Source of the DNA: Streptococcus parasanguinis CC87K
GTDB lineage: Bacteria; Bacillota; Bacilli; Lactobacillales; Streptococcaceae
NCBI RefSeq assembly: GCF_000507765.1
Contig: NZ_KI669401.1
Location: 1,104,597-1,168,596, forward strand
Length of the DNA stretch: 64,000 nt
Direction of reading: 5' to 3'
Under the pieces are notes generated by a model that worked only from the letters and a program-made list of their open reading frames with translations, did no database searches and was not told the origin of the DNA. Each line of letters begins with the position of its first letter. The stretch's first letter is position 1. The position numbers and the translations under genes were made by a program. Positions 19,108 to 27,474 of the stretch are shown here, in pieces.

Positions 19108-19686
19108 TTATTTAGTATCTAATACAGCTAATGCGCCGTCTACCAAGCTTGCCCCTAAGACATGCTTGAAATGATTCAAGGCAAACTGGTGATTTTCAGG
19201 AGTGAGCGACGCCACTGCAGGTTCCACGACTTCAATCTGGTAGCCGAGATTGTAGGCATCAACCGCTGTATGAAGGACACAGATATCAGTCAAGACACCT
19301 GTCAAAATAACGGTATCTACATGGCGTTCCCGCAGGCGGATATCTAGGTCCGTTCCTGAAAAAGCAGAATAATGACGTTTATCCATCCAAAAGACGCGTG
19401 GATCCGCTTGGTGCTCCCGATAAAAATCTGCTAAAGGGCCGTACAAATCACGTCCGCTGGTCCCAATGATATTATGAGGTGGGAAGAGCTTGCTTTCAGG
19501 ATGAAATGGATCCTCTACATCATGCGCATCAATGGCAAAAAAGACATAGGCTCCTTGGTCAAAGGCCAATTGGGTCACCTGAGCAATGGTCTCAGAAATG
19601 GCTTGTGCAGGAGCACCTGCCGTAAGCTTACCATCATCTGCTACGAAATCGACAGTGTAGTCAATTGAAATCAAAGCTTTAGTCAT
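19108..19686 (-). CDS. pncA: Nicotinamidase / isochorismatase family cysteine hydrolase
   Basis: A 192-residue isochorismatase-fold protein: catalytic Asp in ISIDYTVDFV, metal-site region AIDAHDVEDPFHPES, Lys in WMDKRHYSAFSGTDL and nucleophile Cys in LTGVLTDICVLHTAVDA. It should convert nicotinamide to nicotinate for NAD salvage. Its ATG overlaps the codY stop (TAATG), so the two are translationally coupled, as in other streptococci. Confidence 0.9.
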   Translation of the reverse strand: MTKALISIDYTVDFVADDGKLTAGAPAQAISETIAQVTQLAFDQGAYVFFAIDAHDVEDPFHPESKLFPPHNIIGTSGRDLYGPLADFYREHQADPRVFWMDKRHYSAFSGTDLDIRLRERHVDTVILTGVLTDICVLHTAVDAYNLGYQIEVVEPAVASLTPENHQFALNHFKHVLGASLVDGALAVLDTK

Positions 19687-20474
19687 TAGTAATCTCTTTT
19701 CTTAATTTCCTCAAAGATATCTGGAATCAACACTTTGAGATAGGTTCCCTTCATTCCAAGAGAACGGCTTTCAATAATACCAGCTGACTCCAATTTCCGA
19801 AGTGCATTGACAATCACAGAGCGGGTAATGCCAATACGATCTGCGATGATAGAAGCAGTCAACTGACCTTCATTGCCTTTCAATTCACTAAGGATGGCAG
19901 ATACGGCACGCAACTCGGAGTAAGACAAGGTATTGACAGCCATATTCACCGCTGTGCGACGACGAATATTCTTCTCGTCCTCCTCGCGTTGGTAGTTCAA
20001 CATTTGAATCCCTACCACGGTACTAGCAATCTCAACCAAGATCAAATCATCATCCGCAAACTGTTTATCATTGCGCCAAATGATTAAGGAACCCAACCGA
20101 ATCCCAGAAACATGAATAGGCGCAATGGTGGTCAAGCCATCAGGAAATTCAGACTTGGTTTCAACCGGAAAGATACTCAAATCATGGTCCACATCTAAAT
20201 TAGCTTCTGTATCGTAGACCAAACTAGCCGCCTTGGCATAATCTTCTGGTAGTTTTTTATTTTGGAAGAAAGCTTCTACCCGGTCATTGTTGGTCTTGTA
20301 ACGCATGAAATAACCAAGAAGGGTTCCCTTGCTATTAATGATACAGGCATTACAGTGGATAATATCCGCCAATTGCTGGGCAATATCATTGTAAGGCATC
20401 TCAGCCTGCAACTGTTCATCTGTCCGTTTCAAGATAGATGTAATTTTACGTGTCTTTTCTAATAAGTTTGCCAT
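19686..20474 (-). CDS. codY: GTP- and branched-chain-amino-acid-sensing global repressor CodY
   Basis: A 262-residue CodY: an N-terminal GAF domain (about residues 1-155) that binds isoleucine/valine/leucine, and a C-terminal winged helix-turn-helix (about 200-235, [20 protein letters not shown]). It represses amino-acid biosynthesis, transport and peptide-use genes when nutrients are plentiful. The promoter at 20501-20529 and a CodY box at 20533-20547 suggest autoregulation. Full length. Confidence 0.97.
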   Translation of the reverse strand: MANLLEKTRKITSILKRTDEQLQAEMPYNDIAQQLADIIHCNACIINSKGTLLGYFMRYKTNNDRVEAFFQNKKLPEDYAKAASLVYDTEANLDVDHDLSIFPVETKSEFPDGLTTIAPIHVSGIRLGSLIIWRNDKQFADDDLILVEIASTVVGIQMLNYQREEDEKNIRRRTAVNMAVNTLSYSELRAVSAILSELKGNEGQLTASIIADRIGITRSVIVNALRKLESAGIIESRSLGMKGTYLKVLIPDIFEEIKKRDY

Positions 20475-20500
20475 AATAAACCTCGCATATAGTCAGCTCA

Positions 20501-20529
20501 AGTATATCATATAAGTGTGGGAATTTCAA
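20501..20529 (-). promoter_or_regulatory. codY promoter
   Basis: Minus-strand -35 TTGAAA (20524-20529), exactly 17 bases, -10 TATACT (20501-20506), 26 bases before the codY ATG. Confidence 0.75.
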
Positions 20530-20532
20530 TCA

Positions 20533-20547
20533 AATTATCTGAAAATT
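20533..20547 (-). promoter_or_regulatory. CodY box upstream of codY
   Basis: AATTATCTGAAAATT (plus-strand reading) matches 14 of 15 positions of the CodY consensus AATTTTCWGAAAATT. It sits directly upstream of the codY -35 element. Confidence 0.8.
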
Positions 20548-20620
20548 ATTTATTTTTTCTACAATTATGCACAATTCAGAAAAATGGCGATGAGATAACA
20601 TGGATTTTATAGAATGAAAC

Positions 20621-20650
20621 AAAAAAGATTGAAGACCTTCATCTTCAATC
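20621..20650 (-). terminator. Terminator of the aminotransferase gene
   Basis: Perfect 9-base-pair stem GATTGAAGA / TCTTCAATC (20627-20635 with 20642-20650), loop of six, UUUUUU on the minus strand, 10 bases after the stop codon. Confidence 0.9.
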
Positions 20651-20660
20651 CTTTAACTAA

Positions 20661-21875
20661 TTAGCGTTTGTATTGTTTCAAGAAACGAGTCATTTTTTCT
20701 TGAATTTGAGCCAATTCATCCACACGTGGGAGGTAAACGATCCGGAAGTGATCTGGGTCCTTCCAGTTAAAACCACGGCCATGAACCAAAAGAATCTTTT
20801 CTTGCTTCAAGAATTCTAAAACAAATTGTTCATCGTCATCCACTCGGTACATATCCCGATCAATCTTAGGGAAGATATACAATCCAGCCTTTGGCTTAAC
20901 AGCTGAGAGGCCCGGAATCTCATTGATGGCTTTGTAAATAAAGTTCCGTTGTTCGTAGATTCGACCACCTGGAAGCAAGAGTTCATCCACAGATTGGTAA
21001 CCTCCAAGAGAGGTTTGCACAACATGTTGAGATAAAACATTTGAGCAAAGACGCATATTGGACAACATGTTCAAGCCTTCGATATAGCCCTTCACATGAT
21101 GCTTCGGACCAGACAGAACCATCCAACCAACACGGAAACCTGCAATCCGGTGAGATTTTGACAAGCCATTCATACTCACACAGAAAAGATCTGGCGCTAA
21201 GCTTGCAATAGCCGTGTGTTTTTCGCCATCCATGACCAAGCGATCGTAGATTTCATCCGCAAAGATGATCAAGTTATTTTGGCGAGCAATCTCTACAATC
21301 TCAAGCAAGATCTCATCTGGATAGAGGGCACCCGTTGGGTTATTCGGGTTGATGACAACGATGGCTTTGGTATTTGAGGTAATTTTCGACTTGATATCCT
21401 CGATATCTGGATACCAGTTTGCTTCTTCATCACAAAGATAGTGAACCGCATTCCCACCAGCTAGGCTGACAGCTGCTGTCCAAAGAGGATAGTCCGGCAT
21501 AGGAACCAAGACTTCATCGCCATTGTCGAGCAGTCCTTGCATGGACATGACGATCAGCTCACTCACTCCATTTCCAAGGTAAATATCATCAATATCCACA
21601 TTTGGAATTTTTTTCAACTGGCAGTACTGCATGATGGCCTTGCGGGCTGAAAAGATCCCTTTTGAATCCGAATAGCCTTCACTATCACGCGCATTCATGA
21701 TCAAATCATGGATAACTTCATCTGGAGCTGTAAAGCCAAATTCAGCAGGATTCCCTGTATTCAAACGAAGAATTTTTTCTCCATTTGCTCGCATGCGCAT
21801 GGCTTCTTCCAAGACTGGACCACGAATATCGTAAGCGACATGTTCGAGTTTGCTTGATTTATTATATTCCTTCAT
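20661..21875 (-). CDS. alaT: Pyridoxal-phosphate aminotransferase, AlaT type
   Basis: A 404-residue class I/II aminotransferase. PLP lysine lies in SMNGLSKSHRIAGFRVGW (about residue 240), with VINPNNPTGA and FADEIYDRLV before it. The sequence matches the AlaT-type alanine aminotransferases that make alanine from pyruvate and glutamate. Its gene lies just upstream of codY in many streptococci, as here. It has its own terminator, so it is probably monocistronic. Confidence 0.88.
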   Translation of the reverse strand: MKEYNKSSKLEHVAYDIRGPVLEEAMRMRANGEKILRLNTGNPAEFGFTAPDEVIHDLIMNARDSEGYSDSKGIFSARKAIMQYCQLKKIPNVDIDDIYLGNGVSELIVMSMQGLLDNGDEVLVPMPDYPLWTAAVSLAGGNAVHYLCDEEANWYPDIEDIKSKITSNTKAIVVINPNNPTGALYPDEILLEIVEIARQNNLIIFADEIYDRLVMDGEKHTAIASLAPDLFCVSMNGLSKSHRIAGFRVGWMVLSGPKHHVKGYIEGLNMLSNMRLCSNVLSQHVVQTSLGGYQSVDELLLPGGRIYEQRNFIYKAINEIPGLSAVKPKAGLYIFPKIDRDMYRVDDDEQFVLEFLKQEKILLVHGRGFNWKDPDHFRIVYLPRVDELAQIQEKMTRFLKQYKR

Positions 21876-22082
21876 ATTCTGCCTCGATTCACGAAATTAT
21901 CTCTATTATACCACTAGTTCAAATAGAGTACAAATTGAGGACTTTAAAAATTCTGTAAAAATATACCAGAAAAGTGAGACTTTACCTTTACATTCTAGCT
22001 TAAAAGGAATAAAATATAAGTGTATAAAGAATAGAAAAACTTCTGTTCTATCCATGTTTTCAAGCTATAAGGAGGTAGGGTT

Positions 22083-22535
22083 ATGTCTCAAAAATACGAA
22101 AACATCATGGTCGCCGTCGACGGTTCTCATGAAGCGGAATTAGCCTTTGAAAAAGGGGTTAATGTTTCTCTTCGCAACGGCTCTAAATTGACTATTGTTC
22201 ACGTCATCGATACCCGTGCCCTTCAAAGTGTCTCAACCTTTGATGCTGAAGTCTACGAAGAATTGCAAGAAGAAGCCAATGAATTGCTCAAAGGCTACAA
22301 GGAACGTGCTGAAAAAGTCGGGGTTCAAAATATTGCGACTGTTGTAGAAATGGGAAATCCAAAGGTCCTCTTGGCCAATGATATCCCAAGCAAAGAAGGG
22401 GTTGACCTTATTATGGTCGGAGCTACCGGACTCAATGCATTCGAACGCTTAATGGTCGGATCCTCCTCAGAATACATCCTTCGCCACGCCAAAGTAGACT
22501 TACTAGTGGTGCGCGATAAGGATAAAACCATGTAA
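22083..22535 (+). CDS. Universal stress protein UspA family
   Basis: A 150-residue single-domain UspA protein: start KYENIMVAVDGSHEAELAF, and the ATP-binding motif G-x2-G-x9-G-S in GATGLNAFERLMVGSSSEY near the C-terminus, so it belongs to the nucleotide-binding subgroup. A strong AAGGAGGT ribosome site precedes the ATG. Divergent from the aminotransferase gene and convergent with the HAD gene. Confidence 0.92.
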   Translation: MSQKYENIMVAVDGSHEAELAFEKGVNVSLRNGSKLTIVHVIDTRALQSVSTFDAEVYEELQEEANELLKGYKERAEKVGVQNIATVVEMGNPKVLLANDIPSKEGVDLIMVGATGLNAFERLMVGSSSEYILRHAKVDLLVVRDKDKTM

Positions 22536-22542
22536 GAAAGAA

Positions 22543-22572
22543 AAAGTTTGGAACCTTTGTTCCAAACTTTTT
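22543..22572. terminator. Bidirectional terminator between uspA and the HAD gene
   Basis: Perfect 12-base-pair stem AAAGTTTGGAAC / GTTCCAAACTTT (22543-22554 with 22559-22570) with U-rich tails in both directions. It touches the stop codon of the HAD gene (22572-22574). Confidence 0.9.
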
Positions 22573-23972
22573 TAGTTGTCTTTTTTTGCTTCTTTTTGTT
22601 TCGCGTGTTTTTCGTAGGCCTTGAGCTGGCGATCGAGTTCTTTTTGGATAGCTGGTTCTGGGGCGTATTTTTCTTCCCAATCATCTGGCTTCAAAATCTT
22701 GTGAGTCACTGGATCAAAGTGCGCTCTTCCATCTGGGAAAATCTTACCCATATTTGCCCGATGAACAATCTCAAAGACCTCTTCAGGATCCACTCCCATT
22801 AGAACAAAGCTACCATAAGTCAGATAGAGGGTATCGATCAAGGCATCGACCTGTCCCACCATGGAAATCTCAGCCGAATGCTTGCTACGCACCTTATCTG
22901 CAGCCTTATCCAAAGCTTCGTGAAGGGCCGCTACCGAGCGATCGAATTCTTCCTCACTTGAGCTAGCTGCTCGAACAAATTCCACCAATTCCTCTTGCTT
23001 GAACATGGTCCGGTAAAGGGCATCTTGAGGTTGCCAGACCACTGGTTTCTCCTGGGTTTCCCCATCCATCACGCCATGGAAGGTTTTGACCTTATTGAAG
23101 TGATCATCCTTAGAAAGAAAGAGTTCTTTCTCTGAGAGAATACCAAAGTGTTGCAGGGCTTTTTGAATGCCATCCTTGCCATTACTAGTCGTGGTATGCT
23201 TGGCAATCGCCTTGACACTTGTCGTCCCATTTCCCATCGCAATGGACAAACCAACTCCCGAAAGCATCTCTAAGTCATTATCAGAATCTCCAAAAGCCAT
23301 CACTTCATCGATGTCAAAACCAAATTCCTGACCAACGATGCGGATCCCTTCTAACTTGGAAATCCCTGGGTTGAGGACATCTGCTGCAAAAGGACTAGAA
23401 CGTGTGAATTTCAGATGTGGAAACTCTTTTTCAATTTTTGCAGTCTCTTCTGGACTCGATAAGATCAACACTTGGTAGATTGGTTCTTGCGCTAGTGCAT
23501 AGAGGGTGTCCTGATCTTGTGGGACGACCTTGCTAACCACTTTGTTAAATCCACGACTGACTGTACGGGCCATTTTGCGGGGCACAAAGCGACTGGACCA
23601 GGTTGAAATAGGACTCATCCCAAAACTCATAATCCGAGAACCAAATACCCCATCCTTGGTACCGAGAGCAATTTCCTTGCGGTGTTCTTGAGCATAGTCA
23701 ATTAGTTGGTGCAGACTCTTTTTATCGATTGGGCTAGTAAACAGCACGCGGTCCTTGGTCAAAATATACTGACCATTATAGGTCACTGCAAAATCAAAAC
23801 CATAGCGTTCCATAAACGGTTTGACAAAGGCCGGTCCCCGCCCTGTCGCAAGGCCTACATAGATCCCTTCTTCCTTTAAAGACTGAATAGCTTTTTCTGT
23901 TGATTTGAGGACTGCTCGACTATCATTCACCAAGGTTCCATCGATATCAAAAAAGACTGCTTTTATTTCCAT
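22572..23972 (-). CDS. HAD phosphatase (Cof type) fused to an all-alpha NTP pyrophosphohydrolase-like domain
   Basis: A 466-residue two-domain protein. Residues 1-285 are a Cof-type HAD-IIB phosphatase (FFDIDGTLVND, TGRGPAF, GFDIDEVMAFGDSDNDLEML). Residues 310-430 form a helical domain of the MazG/PRA-PH superfamily, with ALYRTMFKQEELVEFVRA, SSSEEEFDRSVAAL, and the metal-binding VDALIDTLYLTYGSFVLMGVDP; a charged Lys-rich tail follows. It may clean up nucleotide or sugar-phosphate by-products; substrates are unknown. The ribosome site is weak. Confidence 0.85.
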   Translation of the reverse strand: MEIKAVFFDIDGTLVNDSRAVLKSTEKAIQSLKEEGIYVGLATGRGPAFVKPFMERYGFDFAVTYNGQYILTKDRVLFTSPIDKKSLHQLIDYAQEHRKEIALGTKDGVFGSRIMSFGMSPISTWSSRFVPRKMARTVSRGFNKVVSKVVPQDQDTLYALAQEPIYQVLILSSPEETAKIEKEFPHLKFTRSSPFAADVLNPGISKLEGIRIVGQEFGFDIDEVMAFGDSDNDLEMLSGVGLSIAMGNGTTSVKAIAKHTTTSNGKDGIQKALQHFGILSEKELFLSKDDHFNKVKTFHGVMDGETQEKPVVWQPQDALYRTMFKQEELVEFVRAASSSEEEFDRSVAALHEALDKAADKVRSKHSAEISMVGQVDALIDTLYLTYGSFVLMGVDPEEVFEIVHRANMGKIFPDGRAHFDPVTHKILKPDDWEEKYAPEPAIQKELDRQLKAYEKHAKQKEAKKDN

Positions 23973-24034
23973 GTCTACTGTTTCTTTCTTTTTATGATAA
24001 AATAAATTATATCATATATTCCAAGGAGCTTCAC

Positions 24035-24997
24035 ATGTTTAAGAAAATTTTAGCACTACATACCGGAGGGACCATTTCGATGGCGGCAGATGACTCTGGG
24101 GCAGTGATTACCAATGAAGTCAATCCCATGACCCAAGTTACTTCACCAATTGAAGGGATTGCAGTCACCTCGGAGGACTTCTTCAACCTTCCCAGCCCTC
24201 AAATGACACCCCGTCACATGTTAGCTCTATATCAAAAAATCAAAGAGGAAGCTCACAACTACGACGGCATCGTTATTACCCACGGGACAGATACGCTGGA
24301 AGAAACGGCCTATTTCTTGGATACCATGGAGTTACCAGAGATCGCTGTGGTCATTACAGGAGCTATGCGAAGCTCCAACGAGCTCGGAAGCGATGGCGTC
24401 TACAATTTTCTGACAGCCCTTCGAGTAGCTGCAGATCCAAAAGCACGTGATAAAGGGGTCTTAGTCGTCATGAACGATGAAATTCATGCGGCTAAGTACG
24501 TCACCAAAACCCACACCACCAATGTCAGCACCTTTCAGACACCAACCCACGGCCCACTGGGGTTGGTCATGAAAAAGGAAATCCTCTTCTTTAAAACAGC
24601 CGAGCCAAGGGTGCGCTTTGATCTCGATACAATCGATGGTTTCGTTCCGATCATTGCTACCTATGCAGGGATGAAAACCGATCTGCTGGACATGCTGGAT
24701 CTTTCAAAGCTTGATGGTCTCATTATCGAAGCCTTTGGAGCAGGAAACATCCCTAAAGAAACAGCACATAAACTCCAAGAATTCATGGATGCAGGTCTTC
24801 CAATCGCTTTAGTATCCCGTTGCTTCAATGGAATCGCTGAACCCGTCTACGCATATGAAGGAGGAGGCGTCCAACTCCATCAAGCAGGTGTCTTTTTCAT
24901 CAAAGAATTAAATGCACCCAAAGCGCGCATCAAACTCCTCATCGCCCTCAATGCCGGCCTAAAAGGACAAGAACTCAAAGACTATATCGAAGGGTAA
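24035..24997 (+). CDS. ansA: Asparaginase (type I, cytoplasmic)
   Basis: A 320-residue L-asparaginase with the first catalytic threonine in ALHTGGTISMA (about residue 12) and the second in VITHGTDTLEETAYF (about 82-96, Thr-Asp pair), no signal peptide. It hydrolyses asparagine to aspartate and ammonia. Ribosome site AAGGAG, 8 bases before the ATG. The stop codon is immediately followed by the R2 structured repeat. Confidence 0.93.
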   Translation: MFKKILALHTGGTISMAADDSGAVITNEVNPMTQVTSPIEGIAVTSEDFFNLPSPQMTPRHMLALYQKIKEEAHNYDGIVITHGTDTLEETAYFLDTMELPEIAVVITGAMRSSNELGSDGVYNFLTALRVAADPKARDKGVLVVMNDEIHAAKYVTKTHTTNVSTFQTPTHGPLGLVMKKEILFFKTAEPRVRFDLDTIDGFVPIIATYAGMKTDLLDMLDLSKLDGLIIEAFGAGNIPKETAHKLQEFMDAGLPIALVSRCFNGIAEPVYAYEGGGVQLHQAGVFFIKELNAPKARIKLLIALNAGLKGQELKDYIEG

Positions 24998-25110
24998 AAT
25001 AAGATACAAAGGGCGTAGCGGATACAGTCAAAATAGGGAATACGACGAAGAATCCAAAAGATTCTAGGAGGATTCATCTTTTTGACACAATCCGCAGCCC
25101 GTGTTCAATT
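24998..25110 (+). repeat. R2 structured repeat, divergent hairpin unit 1
   Basis: Starts right after the ansA stop with AATAAGATACAAAG and ends CGTGTTCAATT. It folds as a long hairpin: GGGC with GCCC, GCGGAT with ATCCGC, GTCAAAA with TTTTGAC, and apical GAATC with GATTC. Compared with unit 2 (25111-25218) the helices are kept while their sequences differ. Confidence 0.75.
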
Positions 25111-25340
25111 AATAAGATACAAAGCCCGTAAAATGCCAAGTGAAAATAGGAAATTGTCGCCGGGAGCGAAGCTCACAAGAGAATTTATCTTTTTCACACA
25201 GCATTTAGGGCGTGTTCAATTCGTGTAACGGCAAGCACTATGGTGACTTGCCGACACGACTCACTAACTCCTCAGGCGGATGGTATCGATCCACCTTCGT
25301 CCTGTCGCAGTTCAACAAGATACAAAGCCTGTAAAATGCA
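25111..25340 (+). repeat. R2 structured repeat, full copy A
   Basis: Same element as the minus-strand copy at 40041-40270. Hairpin unit: GCCC/GGGC, AAATGC/GCATTT, GTGAAAA/TTTTCAC. Then a second segment with CGTGT-CGGCAAG-CAC / GTG-CTTGCCG-ACACG (about 25224-25260) and GGCGGAT/ATCCACC, and at the right end the start of a further unit (AAGATACAAAG at 25317) that breaks off after about 25 bases. No coding potential is convincing. Confidence 0.85.
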
Positions 25341-25345
25341 ATCTT

Positions 25346-25391
25346 AAAGGGAGTAGAGTGGAATCCAAAGAATTTCCACTCTACTCCCTTT
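25346..25391 (+). terminator. Strong hairpin terminator between ansA and recG
   Basis: An 18-base-pair perfect stem (25346-25363 with 25374-25391, loop of ten) followed on the plus strand by a U-rich run. It should stop ansA transcription; on the minus strand the U-run is weak, but it may also serve recG, whose stop is 8 bases away. Confidence 0.85.
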
Positions 25392-25398
25392 TTATATT

Positions 25399-27414
25399 TT
25401 AGTCTAAATGTTCTTTCTTTTCTAAGTAAAGCGAGAGCAAATGCCAATCGGGGTGTTCGCGCCAATCTGGCGTGGCTACGATCTGGCTGGCAACTTTCCT
25501 TGCTTCTTCCAGAATGGGATAATCTTCTACCAAATCCGCCACTTGAAATTCTGGAATCCCAGATTGACGGGTTCCAAAGATTTCACCTGAACCCCGCATT
25601 TTCAAATCTTCTTCCGCTAGCACAAAGCCATTGGTCGTCTCTGTCATGATTTTCATGCGCTGTTTGCCACTATCTGTCTTAGGATTGGCTACTAGAATAG
25701 CATAGGATTGCTTGCTTCCCCGACCAACCCGGCCTCGAAGCTGGTGAAGTTGGCTAAGACCAAACCGATCTGCATCCATAATGACCATAACGGTCGCATT
25801 GGGTACGTTGACTCCTACTTCAATAACGGTCGTAGACACCAAAACATCGACTTGGTGCTCTTTAAAGGCCTGCATGATGGCATCTTTTTCTTCACTTTTC
25901 ATCTTCCCATGAAGAAGAGAAACGCGTGCTCGCTGCCCAAAGAAGGCCTCTAGCTCTTCTTGGAGGGCAAGGGCATTTTTCAAATCTAGCGCCTCTGACT
26001 CCTCAATCAGTGGAGAAATAAAATAAGCTTGAGAACCTTTGCCAAGTTCTTTGACTAACCAGTCGAGGACCACTTCTAACTGCTCATGCTTGACCCAACG
26101 TGTGATGATTTCCTTTCGTCCCGCAGGCATCTGATCAATAATGGACACATCCATATCTCCAAAGGCTGTAATAGCCAAGGTCCGGGGAATAGGGGTAGCC
26201 GTCATCATCAGGACGTCTGGATTTTGTCCTTTTTCTCGAAGAATACGGCGCTGGGAAACCCCAAAACGGTGCTGCTCATCAATAATGACCAAACCTAGAT
26301 CTTGGTAGTGAACTCCCTCTTGAATCAAGGCATGTGTCCCCACAATCAGTTGAGCTGTTCCTGAGGCGATCTCTTCTAAGACTTCTCGTTTCTCAGCCGC
26401 CTTTAATCCTCCTGTTAGAAGGGCAATTGGCAAGTCCGGAAAAAGATTTTGCAAGCTTTCCTTGTGCTGCTCTGCCAAAATCTCCGTTGGAACCATCAAG
26501 GCAGCTTGCTTCCCAGCGCTTAAGGCTGCATACATGGCAAGTCCAGCCACGACTGTCTTCCCGCTTCCCACATCCCCTTGTAAGAGGCGGTTCATATGAT
26601 AAGGCGAGGCCATATCTGTCAAGATTTCATTCAGGCTGTTTTCTTGAGCTTGTGTTAGCTCAAAAGGAAGCTGTTTTTTTCGTTCTCCTAATTTTTCTGG
26701 ATCCCAGGCCAAGGAAATCCCTTGGCTGGCATCGTGGTTTTCTTCTTTTAGCACTTGGAGTTGCAGCTGGAAAAAGAGGAGCTCTTCAAATTTTACCCGG
26801 CGAAGAGCTTGCTTGTACTCTGCCAGATCCTTAGGAAAATGCATAGCTCGCACTGCTTGGGAACGAGACATAAGTTGATAACGATCTCGTAAGATCTGGG
26901 GGACATTCTCTTCTAAAAGCTGGTCCAAACCCTGGTCAAACGCTATTTTGATCAATTTCACCAGGCTGTTTTGGCTGACTCCTTGCGTCACTCGATAGAC
27001 CGGCTGCAAATCATCTTCCACTTGAGCCAGGAGTTTCATCCCTGTCAAACTCCCCTTGGCCTTGTCCCATTTCCCAAAAATCGCCACTGTCTGCTGAACC
27101 TCAATTTTGTCTGCTAGATAGGGTTGGTTGAAAAAATTAACCGCAATCACTTGGTCTCCCTGTTTGATCGAAAAACGCAAGCGATTTCGTTTGTAGCCAT
27201 AATATTGGACATTGGCTGGTGTTGCTACCACCCCAGAGATGACTGCTTTTTCACCATCTTCCAACTCTAAAACATTGCGCGTTTTGAAGTCTTCATAGCG
27301 AAAGGGAAAATACAAGAGCAGATCTTCTAAGGTTTCAATCCCTAACTTTTTAAATTTTTCCGCCGATTTTGGACCAACTCCAGGCAGTACGGATAAGGGT
27401 TGGTGTAGATTCAT
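25399..27414 (-). CDS. recG: ATP-dependent DNA helicase RecG
   Basis: A 671-residue RecG: N-terminal wedge/OB domain (about residues 1-235, PGVGPKSAEKFKKLGI), then the SF2 motor with Walker A LQGDVGSGKTVVA, the DEQHRFG box, MMTATPIPRT, and the C-terminal motif QLHQLRGRVGRG plus the TRG-like region. It remodels stalled replication forks and Holliday junctions. It follows alr, with a terminator between them. Confidence 0.97.
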   Translation of the reverse strand: MNLHQPLSVLPGVGPKSAEKFKKLGIETLEDLLLYFPFRYEDFKTRNVLELEDGEKAVISGVVATPANVQYYGYKRNRLRFSIKQGDQVIAVNFFNQPYLADKIEVQQTVAIFGKWDKAKGSLTGMKLLAQVEDDLQPVYRVTQGVSQNSLVKLIKIAFDQGLDQLLEENVPQILRDRYQLMSRSQAVRAMHFPKDLAEYKQALRRVKFEELLFFQLQLQVLKEENHDASQGISLAWDPEKLGERKKQLPFELTQAQENSLNEILTDMASPYHMNRLLQGDVGSGKTVVAGLAMYAALSAGKQAALMVPTEILAEQHKESLQNLFPDLPIALLTGGLKAAEKREVLEEIASGTAQLIVGTHALIQEGVHYQDLGLVIIDEQHRFGVSQRRILREKGQNPDVLMMTATPIPRTLAITAFGDMDVSIIDQMPAGRKEIITRWVKHEQLEVVLDWLVKELGKGSQAYFISPLIEESEALDLKNALALQEELEAFFGQRARVSLLHGKMKSEEKDAIMQAFKEHQVDVLVSTTVIEVGVNVPNATVMVIMDADRFGLSQLHQLRGRVGRGSKQSYAILVANPKTDSGKQRMKIMTETTNGFVLAEEDLKMRGSGEIFGTRQSGIPEFQVADLVEDYPILEEARKVASQIVATPDWREHPDWHLLSLYLEKKEHLD

Positions 27415-27433
27415 TTCTCCTCCTTTCTTTCAT

Positions 27434-27472
27434 AAAAAAGCAGGTCCATCCGGGAAAATCCCACCTGCTTCT
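27434..27472 (-). terminator. Terminator after alr
   Basis: Stem AGCAGGT / ACCTGCT (27439-27445 with 27463-27469) plus an inner GG/CC helix and UUUUUU on the minus strand, between the alr stop and the recG start; recG expression probably relies on read-through or its own promoter. Confidence 0.75.
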
Positions 27473-27474
27473 TC

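Noticed and set aside
24998-25340. CRISPR array or insertion-sequence remnant
   Set aside because: Units are about 105 bases, palindromic and unequal, with no spacers and no transposase fragment.
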